A DNA stretch of 64,000 nucleotides from Pseudomonas sp. IB20 (lineage in GTDB: Bacteria > Pseudomonadota > Gammaproteobacteria > Pseudomonadales > Pseudomonadaceae). Below, one piece after another: positions 7,757-16,546 of the stretch. The stretch lies in assembly GCF_009707325.1 (NCBI RefSeq), contig NZ_CP046103.1, positions 3,800,885 through 3,864,884 of the forward strand, given 5' to 3'. The notes beneath the pieces were generated by a model, which saw only the letters and a program-made list of their open reading frames with translations, was not told the origin of the DNA and did not search any database. The position numbers and the translations under genes were made by a program. Within the stretch, counting starts at the first letter, position 1, and each line of letters starts with the position of its first letter.

Positions 7757-8779
7757 TTAAGCCTCCCCGCCAATTTCGTAGGGCTTGAAGCGGATGACGT
7801 TCTCCCCGATCCAGTCATTCAGTTGCTGCATACGTGTCTGAATCGGTTCTATCTCATTCGCTGCATAAATCTGTGCCGCTTCCCTGATCGATCCAAAGCC
7901 CCCTGCGTTTTGCGGAACGATCCCCATCAACTGCGGCGGAATGCGCAAGCTGGCCAGTACATCGTCACGGGTCTGGTTTTTGATCGAATTGAATTCATCC
8001 TTGGCCGCGACCTCACTGACCGGGATCAGTTGAATTCCGTCCTTCTTGCCGGTGGGTGAATACACAAATAAGTTGCGAAAATTCCCCGGTCCCTTTGAGT
8101 CTTTGAGCGCCTTGCGCAAAGCGTCGATATCGGTTTCCGTCTGCGCGGCGTCGGTCATGTAGAGAATGAAGCCGGCGTGACTACCGTTCTCGTAGTACTT
8201 GCGGCGGAACAACGTGGCCGACTCGTTGAGCAAGGCCGACTGCAAGGCACTGATCCACTCCGGCAAGCCATAAATCTCCTGGTGCAGATCCGCTTCTCGT
8301 AGGTGAAAAATGCTGCCCGGCTCAAACTGGTGTTCATCCTTCCAGCCTTGCACCTGGTAATAACGCCCTTCCGGGCCGGCCCGCATGTACTTCGCCAGCG
8401 GTGGCACCAGTTGCCGGGTGCCGCCGAGCACCGAGCGCCGCGCTTCAAGGTACCCATTTCCCAGGCAAAGCCAGTCCAGGGCGAACTGTTCGAACGCAGC
8501 CCGTGACAACATGGGGTGCGGAATAAACGTCTTGCTCAACAGGTTGCGCTTGAACATCAGGCCCGAATGCAAATGAACACTAGACCCGACAGAACGGGCC
8601 AGGCCATCAAGCGACAAGGGCGGCTCGTACCACCGCCCGTTGTACCAACATTGCAGGTAGTCGAAGACCTCGCGACTGCCCAGCACGGGTGTCGGCTCGC
8701 CAAAGCTGAACACTTGCATGCCCTGCCCTGGCGCTGCTGTGGTTGGCACCAGGCCAGAGTTTGCGTGTAGTTCGGTCAT
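7757..8779 (-). CDS. Phage portal protein (P2 gpQ family)
   Basis: A 340-residue protein of the PBSX/P2-type portal family. It forms the twelve-fold ring at the capsid vertex through which DNA enters and to which the tail joins. Typical stretches are visible: an N-terminal VFSFGEPTPVL, LDWLCLGNGYLEARR in the middle and RDDVLASLRIPPQLMGIVPQNAGGFG broken across the C-terminal third. The ATG at 8779 overlaps the TGA of the upstream terminase gene (TGATG), so a TTG three bases earlier is less likely. A hairpin of GGGAGGCTT / AAGCCCCCC overlaps the stop codon and probably ends the transcript. Confidence 0.93.
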   Translation of the reverse strand: MTELHANSGLVPTTAAPGQGMQVFSFGEPTPVLGSREVFDYLQCWYNGRWYEPPLSLDGLARSVGSSVHLHSGLMFKRNLLSKTFIPHPMLSRAAFEQFALDWLCLGNGYLEARRSVLGGTRQLVPPLAKYMRAGPEGRYYQVQGWKDEHQFEPGSIFHLREADLHQEIYGLPEWISALQSALLNESATLFRRKYYENGSHAGFILYMTDAAQTETDIDALRKALKDSKGPGNFRNLFVYSPTGKKDGIQLIPVSEVAAKDEFNSIKNQTRDDVLASLRIPPQLMGIVPQNAGGFGSIREAAQIYAANEIEPIQTRMQQLNDWIGENVIRFKPYEIGGEA

Positions 8780-10536
8780 CAAAAAATCTCCATCCGCCCA
8801 GTGTTGGAGGCGGTCTGCCCCTCAAGCGGCTCGTTGTGCAATGCGTGAAAGAGCGCCCAGGCCAGGTCGGCATGGCCGGTGTTGTCGTTGCGCCCTGCGG
8901 TGTAGGTGTACTGGCGCCCGCCTGCGGTGACGGTCTTACGGATCGCCATCAGCGACTGCGCCATGTCGGTCCATCCGGCGTCGAACTCCAGCCGGCCGTT
9001 GTGGATCACGTCATAGGCCTTGAGCACCAGACGCGTTTTGACTTCGGGCGAATAGCTGAAGGTGGTCACCGCCGGGAAGAACTGGCGCACCAGCTGCGCC
9101 ACGCCGCTACCCAACCCGGTGACATCTATCCCGATGTAGGTCACCCAGTAGCGGTCGCAAACGCTTTTGATAAATGCCGCCTGGGCCGCAAAGTCCATGC
9201 CCCGGAACTGATGCCGCTCCAGCACGCGGAACTTGCCACCCGGTACCAGGGGAGGCGCGACCACCACCAGGCCGGAACAATCGCCGGTTTCGGCGGGGTC
9301 GTAGCCGATCCAGACCTGGCGGTCGCCGAACGGACGCATGGCGAACGGCTTGTAGTCCTCAGCCCACTCAACCCAGCTGTCGACCATGCAGCTCTGCAAC
9401 AACGCCAGGGGGAAAATGCTCGCCCCATCGTCCACAAATTCGCACATCAGCAGGTTGGCGAACGCCTCGGGGCTGTACTCCCGGCGCAGCTCCTCAATGT
9501 CGAACAGGTCACAGCCGCCGTGTTCAGCGTCTAGGATGGTGACGATCTGCCGCCACAAGCGGTCCTCGCAGAACCGCCCCTGCTGGAGCGCCCCGTGGGA
9601 AACGTCGACCTTGGTGTGTTGAGCCGCTGGCTTGCCCTTGTTGAAGCGCTCGCCAGTCCAGAAGGTATAGGCCTCATGGGCCATGCTGGACGGCGTCGAG
9701 AAGTAGGTTTTGCGCCACTTCTTGTGCATCGCCATGCCCGAGGCAACCTTGTTCAGCTCCTCAAACTTGAACGTCCAGAAGAATTCGTCGAAGTAGAAAT
9801 TGCCATGGTAGCCCTGGGCGGTACGCGCATTGGTTCCGAGAAAAAACAGCTCGGCGCCGTTGGGTAATACGATGGGATCGCCCGTCAGCTCGACACCGAT
9901 GACCTCGCGGGCAAATGCCTGGATGTACCCGCGAAACAGATAGGCTTGGTTTTTCGACGCAGACAGGAAGATCTGATTGCGCCCGGTTTCCAGCGCATCA
10001 AGAAACGCCTCGCGAGCGAAGTAGTAAGTCGCGCCGATCTGCCGACTTTTGAGGATGACGCGGGTGCGCTGGTTGCCGGCCCGGTACCAGTCTTTCTGAT
10101 AGTCGAAACAGCCGTCGATAAACGCTTCGCGCAGCAGCTCGATCTGCTCTTCGCTAATGTCGTTTTTCGGGGTCTTTTTCTTCGGGCCTTCGTTTCGCTT
10201 AGCCAGGTTCGGGTTGAGTTCGGTTTCGGTACCGCCACCCTGAAAGCGCTGGATTCTGGCCTGGCGTTCCAGCTGACGGTGCAGCAGGTCAATTTCCTTA
10301 AAGTCACCGCCGCTCTTACCCTCTTTGAGAATCAGCTGCACCAGCCGCGCTTCCAGCGCCCCGCCGATACGCTCGACGTTATCAGCCCGGTCCCATTCGT
10401 CGCGGGCCTTCCAGCTGTGTAGCGTTTTTTCCTTCTCGCCCGTAGCCTCGGCAATCTCGCAGATACGCCAGCCCATCCAATACAGAAACTTGGATTGGCG
10501 CCGGGGATCGATAGGGAGCAGTTCAGTCGTAGTCAT
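8779..10536 (-). CDS. Phage terminase ATPase, large subunit (P2 gpP family)
   Basis: A 585-residue packaging motor protein. It starts with a short helix-turn-helix-like region (RRQSKFLYWMGWRICEIAEA), has an ATPase core with a Walker A-like KSRQIGAT (about residues 160-167) and a Walker B-like NFYFDEFFW, and ends with an RNase H-type nuclease domain whose acidic residues appear as WIGYDPAETGDCSG and YIGIDVTGLG. It cuts and pumps concatemeric DNA with the gpM subunit. It is transcribed away from the capsid genes and overlaps the portal gene by one base. The length is normal for the family. Confidence 0.95.
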   Translation of the reverse strand: MTTTELLPIDPRRQSKFLYWMGWRICEIAEATGEKEKTLHSWKARDEWDRADNVERIGGALEARLVQLILKEGKSGGDFKEIDLLHRQLERQARIQRFQGGGTETELNPNLAKRNEGPKKKTPKNDISEEQIELLREAFIDGCFDYQKDWYRAGNQRTRVILKSRQIGATYYFAREAFLDALETGRNQIFLSASKNQAYLFRGYIQAFAREVIGVELTGDPIVLPNGAELFFLGTNARTAQGYHGNFYFDEFFWTFKFEELNKVASGMAMHKKWRKTYFSTPSSMAHEAYTFWTGERFNKGKPAAQHTKVDVSHGALQQGRFCEDRLWRQIVTILDAEHGGCDLFDIEELRREYSPEAFANLLMCEFVDDGASIFPLALLQSCMVDSWVEWAEDYKPFAMRPFGDRQVWIGYDPAETGDCSGLVVVAPPLVPGGKFRVLERHQFRGMDFAAQAAFIKSVCDRYWVTYIGIDVTGLGSGVAQLVRQFFPAVTTFSYSPEVKTRLVLKAYDVIHNGRLEFDAGWTDMAQSLMAIRKTVTAGGRQYTYTAGRNDNTGHADLAWALFHALHNEPLEGQTASNTGRMEIF

Positions 10537-10582
10537 GGCCGCGATGCTGCCGCCCGCGCCTGCGAGTCAGTAGCACCGGCCC

Positions 10583-10603
10583 TTGTAGCTGCCCTCCTTA
10601 CAA
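10583..10603. promoter_or_regulatory. Late-operator palindrome TTGTA-N11-TACAA (P/O)
   Basis: A perfect 5-bp inverted repeat with an 11-base spacer lies between the divergent terminase (P) and scaffold (O) genes, exactly where P2 has its PP and PO late promoters. The same arrangement recurs before gene V (17388-17408) and gene FI (20021-20041). P2 Ogr/Delta proteins bind TGT-N12-ACA; here the spacing is TGT-N13-ACA, so this phage's activator would have a one-base different spacing. Confidence 0.7.
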
Positions 10604-10691
10604 ACCCGTCCCGTTGCCGCAACTCGCGCGCGTCACGACCATGCCCCTCATTGCAACGCACTTAGCGCCCAACGCATTGAGGATTCCCGGC

Positions 10692-11522
10692 ATGAAGAAA
10701 TTTCGCAGTAATTGGTTCCGTGTCGCCGTCGAGGGCGCTACCTCGGACAAACGCACCATCAAACGCAGCTGGCTGGAACAGGCTGCCAGGAACTTCAATC
10801 CAGCGACCTATGGCGCCCGCATCTGGCTGGAACACTTCCGCAGCCTGCTGCCCGATAGCCCTTTCAAAGCATACGGCGACGTGCTGGCGGTCAAGACCGA
10901 AGAAGTAGAAGTCAACGGCCAGAAAAAACTGGCCCTGTTCGCCCAGGTTGAGCCAACCCCCGACCTGATCGCCATGAACAAGGCCAGGCAGAAGATCTAC
11001 ACCTCGATTGAGATCGACGACAGCTTCTCCGATACCGGGGAAGCCTACATCGTAGGTCTGGCGGTAACTGACTCACCCGCCAGCCTGGGAACCGATGTGC
11101 TGGCCTTCTCCGCGCAAAAGCCAGATTCCAGCCCGTTCAAGGATCGCCACTACTCCGCGACCTCCATGTTCACCGAGGCGGTCGAGACCGAACTGACCTT
11201 CGAAGAGTTCGAAGAAAAACCAGGCATCGGCACCCAACTGCTCAGCACCGTCAAGGCGTTGCTCACCGGCAAACAAGCCAAAGACGACTCCGAATTCAGC
11301 CAGATCGGCGAAGCCGTGCAAACCCTGGCCGAACACGTCAAGGATCTGCCGGAGCAATTGGCCGCCGAGAAGAAGTTCTCCGGGGAGCTGAAAACCAAGG
11401 TTGATCAGCTCAGCAAAGACTTGGGCGACCTGAAAACCAAGCTCTCCAGCACCCAAGACCACAGCCAAAAGGAACGCCCCCAGGTATCCGGCGGCGATAA
11501 CCAGGTCGTGACCGACTGCTGA
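10692..11522 (+). CDS. Capsid scaffolding protein (P2 gpO family)
   Basis: A 276-residue protein, close to the 284 of P2 gpO, which is both scaffold and maturation protease for the procapsid. The N-terminal half (RSNWFRVAVEGATSDKRTI onward, with NPATYGARIWLEHFR) is the protease-like domain. The C-terminal 90 residues are charged and heptad-patterned, as expected for the scaffolding helix. I chose the ATG at 10692, preceded by GAGG; an earlier in-frame ATG at 10641 has no ribosome site. It is the first gene of the capsid operon, downstream of the late operator. Confidence 0.92.
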   Translation: MKKFRSNWFRVAVEGATSDKRTIKRSWLEQAARNFNPATYGARIWLEHFRSLLPDSPFKAYGDVLAVKTEEVEVNGQKKLALFAQVEPTPDLIAMNKARQKIYTSIEIDDSFSDTGEAYIVGLAVTDSPASLGTDVLAFSAQKPDSSPFKDRHYSATSMFTEAVETELTFEEFEEKPGIGTQLLSTVKALLTGKQAKDDSEFSQIGEAVQTLAEHVKDLPEQLAAEKKFSGELKTKVDQLSKDLGDLKTKLSSTQDHSQKERPQVSGGDNQVVTDC

Positions 11523-11565
11523 CAGTCAGCCCACCACAGCCCCCGAATAACGAAGGACAGCCACC

Positions 11566-12573
11566 ATGCGCAACGATACCCGTACCGTCTTCAACGCCTA
11601 TCTGGGCCAACTGGCCAAGCTCCACGGCGTACCTGATGTCACCACCAAATTTGCCACTGCTCCCAGCGTCACCCAGACCCTGGAAACTCGAATGCAAGAA
11701 TCCAGTCAGTTCTTGAGCGCCATCAACATCTACGGCGTCGCCGAGCAGATGGGCGAAAAGATCGGCATGGGCATTGGCGGGCCGAACGCAGGCACCACTG
11801 ACACCAACACCAAAGATCGCGAAACCAGCGACATCAGTACGCTCGATGACCGTGGTTACTTCTGCTCGCAGACCAACTTTGACACCCACCTGCGCTACAG
11901 CAAGCTCGATGCCTGGGCCAAGTTCCCTGACTTCCAGGCCCGTATTCGTGACGCCATCCTGAAACGCCAGGCGCTGGACCGCATTCTGATCGGCTGGAAC
12001 GGCGCCAGTCGCGCCGCGACCTCCAACCCCGCCACCAATCCGCTGCGCCAGGACGTCAACATTGGTTGGCTGCAAAAAATGCGCGCCGAAAACGCTGCCC
12101 GCGTCATGAAAGAGGTGGTCGAAGGCTCCGGCAAAATCACCATCGGCGCCGGCAAGGACTTCGCGAACCTTGACGCCTTGGTATTCAGCATGGTCCAGGA
12201 GTTTATTGCCCCGTGGTACCAGGAAGATCCCGACCTGGTGGTGATCTGCGGTCGCCAACTGCTGGCCGACAAGTACTTCCCAATCATCAACAAAGACCAT
12301 GCCCCGACCGAAATGCTGGCCGCTGACATCGTCACCAGCCAGAAACGCATCGGCAACCTGCCGGCAGTCCGCGTGCCTTACTTCCCACCACGCGGGTTGT
12401 TGGTCACCAAGCTGGAAAACCTCTCGATCTACTGGCAGGAAGGCAGCCGTCGCCGCACCGTCGTCGACAATGCCAAACGCGACCGCATCGAAAACTACGA
12501 GTCGGTGAATGACGCCTACGTCATTGAAGACCTGGAATGTGCCTCGCTCGCTGAAAACATCGAACTGGCATAA
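11566..12573 (+). CDS. Major capsid protein (P2 gpN family)
   Basis: A 335-residue HK97-fold shell protein. The start MRNDTRTVFNAYLGQLAKLHGV, the middle GWNGASRAATSNPATNPL and the end NYESVNDAYVIEDLECASLAENIEL (each given in part) are the usual landmarks of gpN in Pseudomonas P2 relatives. The first residues should be cut off by gpO protease during maturation. The AAGGACAGCCACC ribosome site is good. It follows the scaffold gene by 43 bp and precedes gpM by 11 bp in the same operon. Confidence 0.95.
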   Translation: MRNDTRTVFNAYLGQLAKLHGVPDVTTKFATAPSVTQTLETRMQESSQFLSAINIYGVAEQMGEKIGMGIGGPNAGTTDTNTKDRETSDISTLDDRGYFCSQTNFDTHLRYSKLDAWAKFPDFQARIRDAILKRQALDRILIGWNGASRAATSNPATNPLRQDVNIGWLQKMRAENAARVMKEVVEGSGKITIGAGKDFANLDALVFSMVQEFIAPWYQEDPDLVVICGRQLLADKYFPIINKDHAPTEMLAADIVTSQKRIGNLPAVRVPYFPPRGLLVTKLENLSIYWQEGSRRRTVVDNAKRDRIENYESVNDAYVIEDLECASLAENIELA

Positions 12574-12584
12574 GGCGACCGACC

Positions 12585-13283
12585 ATGACCAATCCTTGCC
12601 GTCGTCACTTTCAACGTGTCACTGCCGCCCTGGAGGCGGCAGCCGTTGAGCCGACTCAAACCATGGCCGGCGCCACGGCTTACGAGCACCAGCTCAACCA
12701 ATTGCTACAGGATCGCCTGCGCCTGAAACAGGTGCAGTCAAACCAGGGCAAAGCCGAACTCAAGCGCCAGTTGCTGCCCGACTACATCCCTTACGTTCAG
12801 GGAGTGCTGGAGGCCGGTCAGGGCGCGCAAGACGAGGTGATGACCACGGTCATGGTATGGCGCTTCGATGCCGGCGACTTTACGGGCGGCCTTGATATCG
12901 CAACCTACGTGCTGAAACACAAGATGGTCATGCCTGACCGTTTCGCTCGCACACTGGGGTGCCTGGTAGCCGAAGAAGTCGCCACGGCGGCGTTTAAGGC
13001 TCAGAAGGTCAATGAGCCGTTCGACTTGGCAATCCTGCACCGCACGGCCGAGCTGACCGAATCCGAAGACATGCCCGACCAGGCCCGCGCCAAGCTGTTC
13101 CTGGCTCTTGGTCGCGCCACGCTGGAGGGCATCACCGAAGAAAAACCCGGCCAACCTGGTCAGGTTCAGGCTGGTGTCGACCTGCTAAAACAAGCCATCG
13201 CCCTGCACGATGCATGCGGCGGCAAGAAAGATCTGGAGCGGGCAGACCGCCTGCTAAACAAACTCGCTGCCACTAGCAGCTAA
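12585..13283 (+). CDS. Terminase endonuclease subunit (P2 gpM family)
   Basis: A 232-residue small terminase subunit that recognises and helps cut cos DNA together with gpP. The family's central pattern is visible (LLPDYIPYVQGVLEAGQGAQDEV, then MVWRFDAGDFTGGLDIATYVLKH, in part). The length is normal. It is the third gene of the capsid operon. A 98-bp gap follows, with no second late operator in it. Confidence 0.92.
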   Translation: MTNPCRRHFQRVTAALEAAAVEPTQTMAGATAYEHQLNQLLQDRLRLKQVQSNQGKAELKRQLLPDYIPYVQGVLEAGQGAQDEVMTTVMVWRFDAGDFTGGLDIATYVLKHKMVMPDRFARTLGCLVAEEVATAAFKAQKVNEPFDLAILHRTAELTESEDMPDQARAKLFLALGRATLEGITEEKPGQPGQVQAGVDLLKQAIALHDACGGKKDLERADRLLNKLAATSS

Positions 13284-13381
13284 CCGAGCGTCCCCACGCA
13301 CCCCGCCGGCTCGGGGCGGATCGGCCAGGCCGCTCCTCCTGAACGTGAAGCCCCGATCACCGGCGATCTATCGGAGCAGTC

Positions 13382-13678
13382 ATGAACACCGCCTTTGCCA
13401 ACCTCTACCAGAGTGTTTTCACTCCAACGGAATCTGAACGGCGCTTGGCTGCTGCGGCTGAACAGTACGTGGCCGAGACAGAGGCTTACGACCGCACCGT
13501 CTGCACCGGCACTATTGTGAAAGGCTCCATCATGCCGGCCGACTCGCAAGAACGTGGGCTGGTGAACCGCAACGCCCTGCGAGCGATGGACCGTCTCTGT
13601 ACGCAACACCCCGAATTCACACGGCAGCAGATCCTGCGCGAAGTTACCCTCGCAGACATCCGAGGCCCTTCCTCTTGA
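13382..13678 (+). CDS. Hypothetical phage protein between gpM and gpL
   Basis: A 98-residue protein with no motif I recognise. It is mostly helical and polar (SERRLAAAAEQYVAETEAYD), with a single Cys pair spread over the chain. It starts at ATG with GGAGCAG upstream and its TGA overlaps the TTG start of the head-completion gene, so it belongs to the capsid operon. P2 itself has no gene here; related Pseudomonas prophages sometimes do. The function is unknown. Confidence 0.7.
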   Translation: MNTAFANLYQSVFTPTESERRLAAAAEQYVAETEAYDRTVCTGTIVKGSIMPADSQERGLVNRNALRAMDRLCTQHPEFTRQQILREVTLADIRGPSS

Positions 13679-14136
13679 GTGCCTTCGTAGCCAGTGGCCC
13701 AGTTACCGGCGGTCACATCAACACCGACCCGTTCTGGCCCTCAATTGATCTTGAGCAGCTGCGTGCCACTCTGCGCATCGACAATAGTGTCACGCCAGCG
13801 CGTCTTGAAACTGCCGTGATCGCCGCAGCCATCAACCTCAACCGCGAACTGGGCGAATGGCGTGCAACTCAACAGGCTGCTGGCTACGCCACGCTGGACG
13901 ACGTTCCAGGTGACCGCATCAAGGATGTGTCAGTAAAAGCACACCTCTACCGCCGCGCTATCGAAGCCGGTACCGGCGCCGAAGTCTGCGAGCGCTACCG
14001 CGACTACAGCGCGACCAACACTGGCAACAGCAAAGCTGAGGAAGTCACACCGACCATCGACGACTACCGCCGCGATCTGCGCTGGGCAGTCCGTGACTTC
14101 CTCGGGTTGAGCCGCACCACCGTGGAGCTGATCTAA
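13675..14136 (+). CDS. Head completion/stabilisation protein (P2 gpL family)
   Basis: A 153-residue head-completion protein, which in P2 plugs the filled capsid before tail joining. The FWPSIDLEQLRATLRIDNSVTPARL start and the LYRRAIEAGTGAEVCERYRDYSAT centre (in part) are typical. It uses a TTG start inside the stop of the preceding gene (TTGA), and its own TAA overlaps the ATG of gpX (TAATG), so translation is chained. Confidence 0.92.
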   Translation: MSAFVASGPVTGGHINTDPFWPSIDLEQLRATLRIDNSVTPARLETAVIAAAINLNRELGEWRATQQAAGYATLDDVPGDRIKDVSVKAHLYRRAIEAGTGAEVCERYRDYSATNTGNSKAEEVTPTIDDYRRDLRWAVRDFLGLSRTTVELI

Positions 14137-14348
14137 TGCCCACATCCATTCGCACCAATCAAAATGAAACCGTAGACGCCCTCTGCTGGCGGTTCTACGG
14201 ACGCACCGCGGGCGTCACCGAGACAGTGCTTGAGGCCAACCCCGGCCTGGCCGACCACGGCCCAATCCTGCCGCAAGGCCTTGTCGTCAATATGCCCGAA
14301 GCCCAAACCAGCGCGCCTCAGCGGCAGATGGTGCAGCTATGGAACTGA
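14136..14348 (+). CDS. Tail protein X (P2 gpX family, LysM-like)
   Basis: A 70-residue protein of the gpX family, a small LysM-like fold in the phage tail. The TNQNETVDALCWRFYGRT start and the GPILPQGLVVNMP turn are diagnostic. It is coupled to gpL by a TAATG overlap. The length is normal. Confidence 0.93.
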   Translation: MPTSIRTNQNETVDALCWRFYGRTAGVTETVLEANPGLADHGPILPQGLVVNMPEAQTSAPQRQMVQLWN

Positions 14349-14375
14349 CCCTCTGCAATCAAGGAAACCCACACC

Positions 14376-14684
14376 ATGGCTGATCCGACTTCCAGCGTTG
14401 TGACTGGTCTGCTCATTGGTTTGGGCCTGTCCACCGTGACGCCCGTCATCGACGACGGGGCGCTATTCGGCGCCATCCTCGGCGCCTGGCTTGTTACCAG
14501 TACCAAGCGTGATCTCAAAGTCTGGCAACGGCTGGGCTCACTGTTCCTGTCGGCCGGCGTGGGCTATTTGTTCGCGCCCATGGTCTGTGCCTTGGTGGTC
14601 ATCCCGATCAGCATCAAACTGATGGTTTGGGTGGAAAAGGCGGACATCTGGGACATCTGGCGTCGCATCAGAGGGGGCACCTGA
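14376..14684 (+). CDS. Putative holin
   Basis: A 102-residue membrane protein with about three hydrophobic helices (about 8-24, 29-43 and 54-80), a short hydrophilic N-terminus and a basic C-terminus (IWRRIRGG). It lies at the head of the lysis cassette, in front of a second small membrane protein and the endolysin, which is the holin position. Holins make the inner-membrane hole that releases endolysin. Confidence 0.75.
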   Translation: MADPTSSVVTGLLIGLGLSTVTPVIDDGALFGAILGAWLVTSTKRDLKVWQRLGSLFLSAGVGYLFAPMVCALVVIPISIKLMVWVEKADIWDIWRRIRGGT

Positions 14685-14685
14685 T

Positions 14686-14964
14686 ATGCAGAACATCGAA
14701 CTGGCCGTGCAGTTGATCGCGGCAATCGCCTACCTGCTGAGTGCCCTGCGCCTGGCCTGCTACACCCGAGGTGATGCGCGGTACCGGCGCAGTATCTCGC
14801 TGCTGGCAAGCCTGTTTGGCGCCACGTTGTGCATCTGCGGTTTGGAGATCCTGTTGGAGCGTCAGCCCACCAGCCTCGGGCAGACAGCTGCCATCGTGCT
14901 GCTCTGCATCCTTATTTTCCGTTCAGGCGGCAACGTCGCCGCCCTGTTGAGGCCCAGCGCATGA
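14686..14964 (+). CDS. Second small membrane lysis protein (holin/antiholin)
   Basis: A 92-residue protein with three hydrophobic helices separated by short basic loops (RLACYTRGDARYRRS). It starts one base after the stop of the previous membrane protein, and its TGA overlaps the endolysin ATG (ATGA). Pairs of this kind usually work as holin and antiholin, controlling the time of lysis. Which is which cannot be read from the sequence. Confidence 0.75.
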   Translation: MQNIELAVQLIAAIAYLLSALRLACYTRGDARYRRSISLLASLFGATLCICGLEILLERQPTSLGQTAAIVLLCILIFRSGGNVAALLRPSA

Positions 14965-15806
14965 CCACCACCCTACGCCACGGCGACCGCTCGCAAGCGG
15001 TGCTGATGCTGCAAAAGAACCTCGTAAAGAACGGCGCCAACCTGATACCGGATGGGCACTACGGCGATGCCACTGAATCCGCCGTGCGCGCATACCAGGT
15101 AAAAGTCGGCCTAGTCGCCGATGGAGTCGCCGGCACCAAAACCCAGACCAGCCTTGCCGGCGGCGACTGCGCCCAGCTGCTGCGCAACCACGACCTGGTG
15201 GTCGCTGCAGAACGTCTCGGCGTACCGCTGGCGAGCATCTACACGGTCAATGAGGTGGAATCCAAGGGCAAGGGCTTCCTCGACAACGGCAAGCCAGTGA
15301 TCCTGTTCGAAAGGCACATCATGTACCGCCAGCTCGCCACCGCTCGAAACGCAGGCGATGACCCGGCAGAACTCAAACGTCACGCCGATCAACTCGCCAC
15401 CGCCAATCCTGCCCTGGTCAACCCAAAGCCGGGTGGATACATCGGCGGTACGGCCGAACACCAGCGGCTGGCCATGGCCCGCCTGATCGATGACACCGCC
15501 GCCTTGGAGTCGGCTTCCTGGGGTGCCTTCCAGATCATGGGGTTCCATTGGAAGCGACTCGGCTATGCCAGCGTGCAGGAATTTGTGGCGGCGATGAGTG
15601 CCGGCGAATCGCAGCAGCTCGACGCCTTTACCCGCTTCATCGAAACCGACCCGGTGCTACACAAGGCCCTCAAAGCCCGCAAATGGGCCGAGTTCGCCAA
15701 GCTCTACAACGGGCCGGATTACCTGCGCAATCTCTACGACACCAAGCTCCAGCGCGCCTACGAGCGGCACGCCGGCTGCGAGTGCGGGCAAGGGGTGGCG
15801 GCATGA
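14961..15806 (+). CDS. Endolysin: peptidoglycan-binding plus N-acetylmuramidase
   Basis: A 281-residue lysin. Residues 1-65 are a PG_binding_1 domain (LRHGDRSQAVLMLQKNL, DGHYGDATESAVRAYQ). From about 85 to 270 comes an N-acetylmuramidase domain of the DUF3380 type, with the catalytic-region Glu in YTVNEVESKGKGF and the motifs PVILFERHIMYR and SASWGAFQIMGFHWK. It cleaves the glycan backbone of the cell wall at lysis. No signal peptide is seen, so it needs the holin. It overlaps the holin gene by 4 bp. Confidence 0.93.
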   Translation: MTTTLRHGDRSQAVLMLQKNLVKNGANLIPDGHYGDATESAVRAYQVKVGLVADGVAGTKTQTSLAGGDCAQLLRNHDLVVAAERLGVPLASIYTVNEVESKGKGFLDNGKPVILFERHIMYRQLATARNAGDDPAELKRHADQLATANPALVNPKPGGYIGGTAEHQRLAMARLIDDTAALESASWGAFQIMGFHWKRLGYASVQEFVAAMSAGESQQLDAFTRFIETDPVLHKALKARKWAEFAKLYNGPDYLRNLYDTKLQRAYERHAGCECGQGVAA

Positions 15807-16006
15807 TCGACTTCGAAGCGTTGCAGAAATTACGCGTGCAGGACGGTGACCTACTAGTGGTGCCGGAGTCGACCGAACAGGACGACATGGAATTGTTGGC
15901 TGAATCCATCCAAATAATGAACGGCGCCCGGGCCGTGATCGTGCGCGGCCCCATCAAGCAGCTCGACACCGCCGCCATGAACAAACTCGGTTGGTACCGC
16001 GCGTGA
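15803..16006 (+). CDS. Small hypothetical phage protein in lysis cassette
   Basis: A 67-residue acidic protein (MIDFEALQKLRVQDGDLLVVP...) with no known motif. Its ATG overlaps the endolysin stop (ATGA) and its TGA overlaps the GTG of the Rz gene (GTGA), so it is firmly part of the operon. Homologues occur at this place in Pseudomonas P2-like prophages. The function is unknown. Confidence 0.75.
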   Translation: MIDFEALQKLRVQDGDLLVVPESTEQDDMELLAESIQIMNGARAVIVRGPIKQLDTAAMNKLGWYRA

Positions 16007-16446
16007 GCACCCTGCGCCAGGCCCTATACGGCTTCGCTCTGCTGGGTGCCCTGGTGCTGCTGATATGGGGTCAGCAACAGCGCATCGACGTTGCCGAAGG
16101 CCAAGCCGAACGTGAAAAGGATACGGCCAACACGGCCCGCAAGGACGCCGACCGCAACCTGGTGACCGTCAACACACTCACCGACACCCTGAAACAAGAA
16201 CGTAATGCACAGAGCCTCCTACGCAGCCAGCAAGACCAACTGCGCCTGGGTCTGGCGAAGCGCGAGAGAACCATAGAGGAACTGAAACTTGAAAATGACG
16301 ACCTTCAGAAATGGGCTGATCAGCCTTTGCCTGACGCTGCTCGCCGGCTGCGCGAGCGCCCCGCCCTCACCGGCGCCGCAGCTTACCGTGACTGGCTGTC
16401 CGGCCGTGGTGCCGTGCGTCCTCCCCGCGACCAGCCCGCGCAGTAA
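16003..16446 (+). CDS. Rz-type inner-membrane spanin
   Basis: A 147-residue protein with an N-terminal membrane anchor (ALYGFALLGALVLLIWG) and a long polar, heptad-rich periplasmic helix (about 25-110), the typical i-spanin (P2 LysB-like) layout. Spanins fuse inner and outer membranes in the last step of lysis. It starts at GTG within the previous stop. The Rz1 gene is embedded in its 3' half in another frame. Confidence 0.85.
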   Translation: MSTLRQALYGFALLGALVLLIWGQQQRIDVAEGQAEREKDTANTARKDADRNLVTVNTLTDTLKQERNAQSLLRSQQDQLRLGLAKRERTIEELKLENDDLQKWADQPLPDAARRLRERPALTGAAAYRDWLSGRGAVRPPRDQPAQ

Positions 16447-16546
16447 CGGCGACCAGCTCACCGACCAGGACCGCGCCGAAACGGCTTGGGCTGATTGCGC
16501 CGCCCAGGTCGACATGGTCTACAAACACCAGCAGGCACAACCATGA
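16295..16546 (+). CDS. Rz1-type outer-membrane spanin lipoprotein
   Basis: An 83-residue lipoprotein lying in a different frame across the 3' half of the Rz gene and 100 bp beyond. The signal ends in the lipobox LLAGC. The mature part begins with a Pro-rich stretch (ASAPPSPAPQ), as in Rz1/LysC proteins, and has further Cys residues. It would pair with Rz across the periplasm. Its TGA overlaps the ATG of the following tail gene. Confidence 0.85.
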   Translation: MTTFRNGLISLCLTLLAGCASAPPSPAPQLTVTGCPAVVPCVLPATSPRSNGDQLTDQDRAETAWADCAAQVDMVYKHQQAQP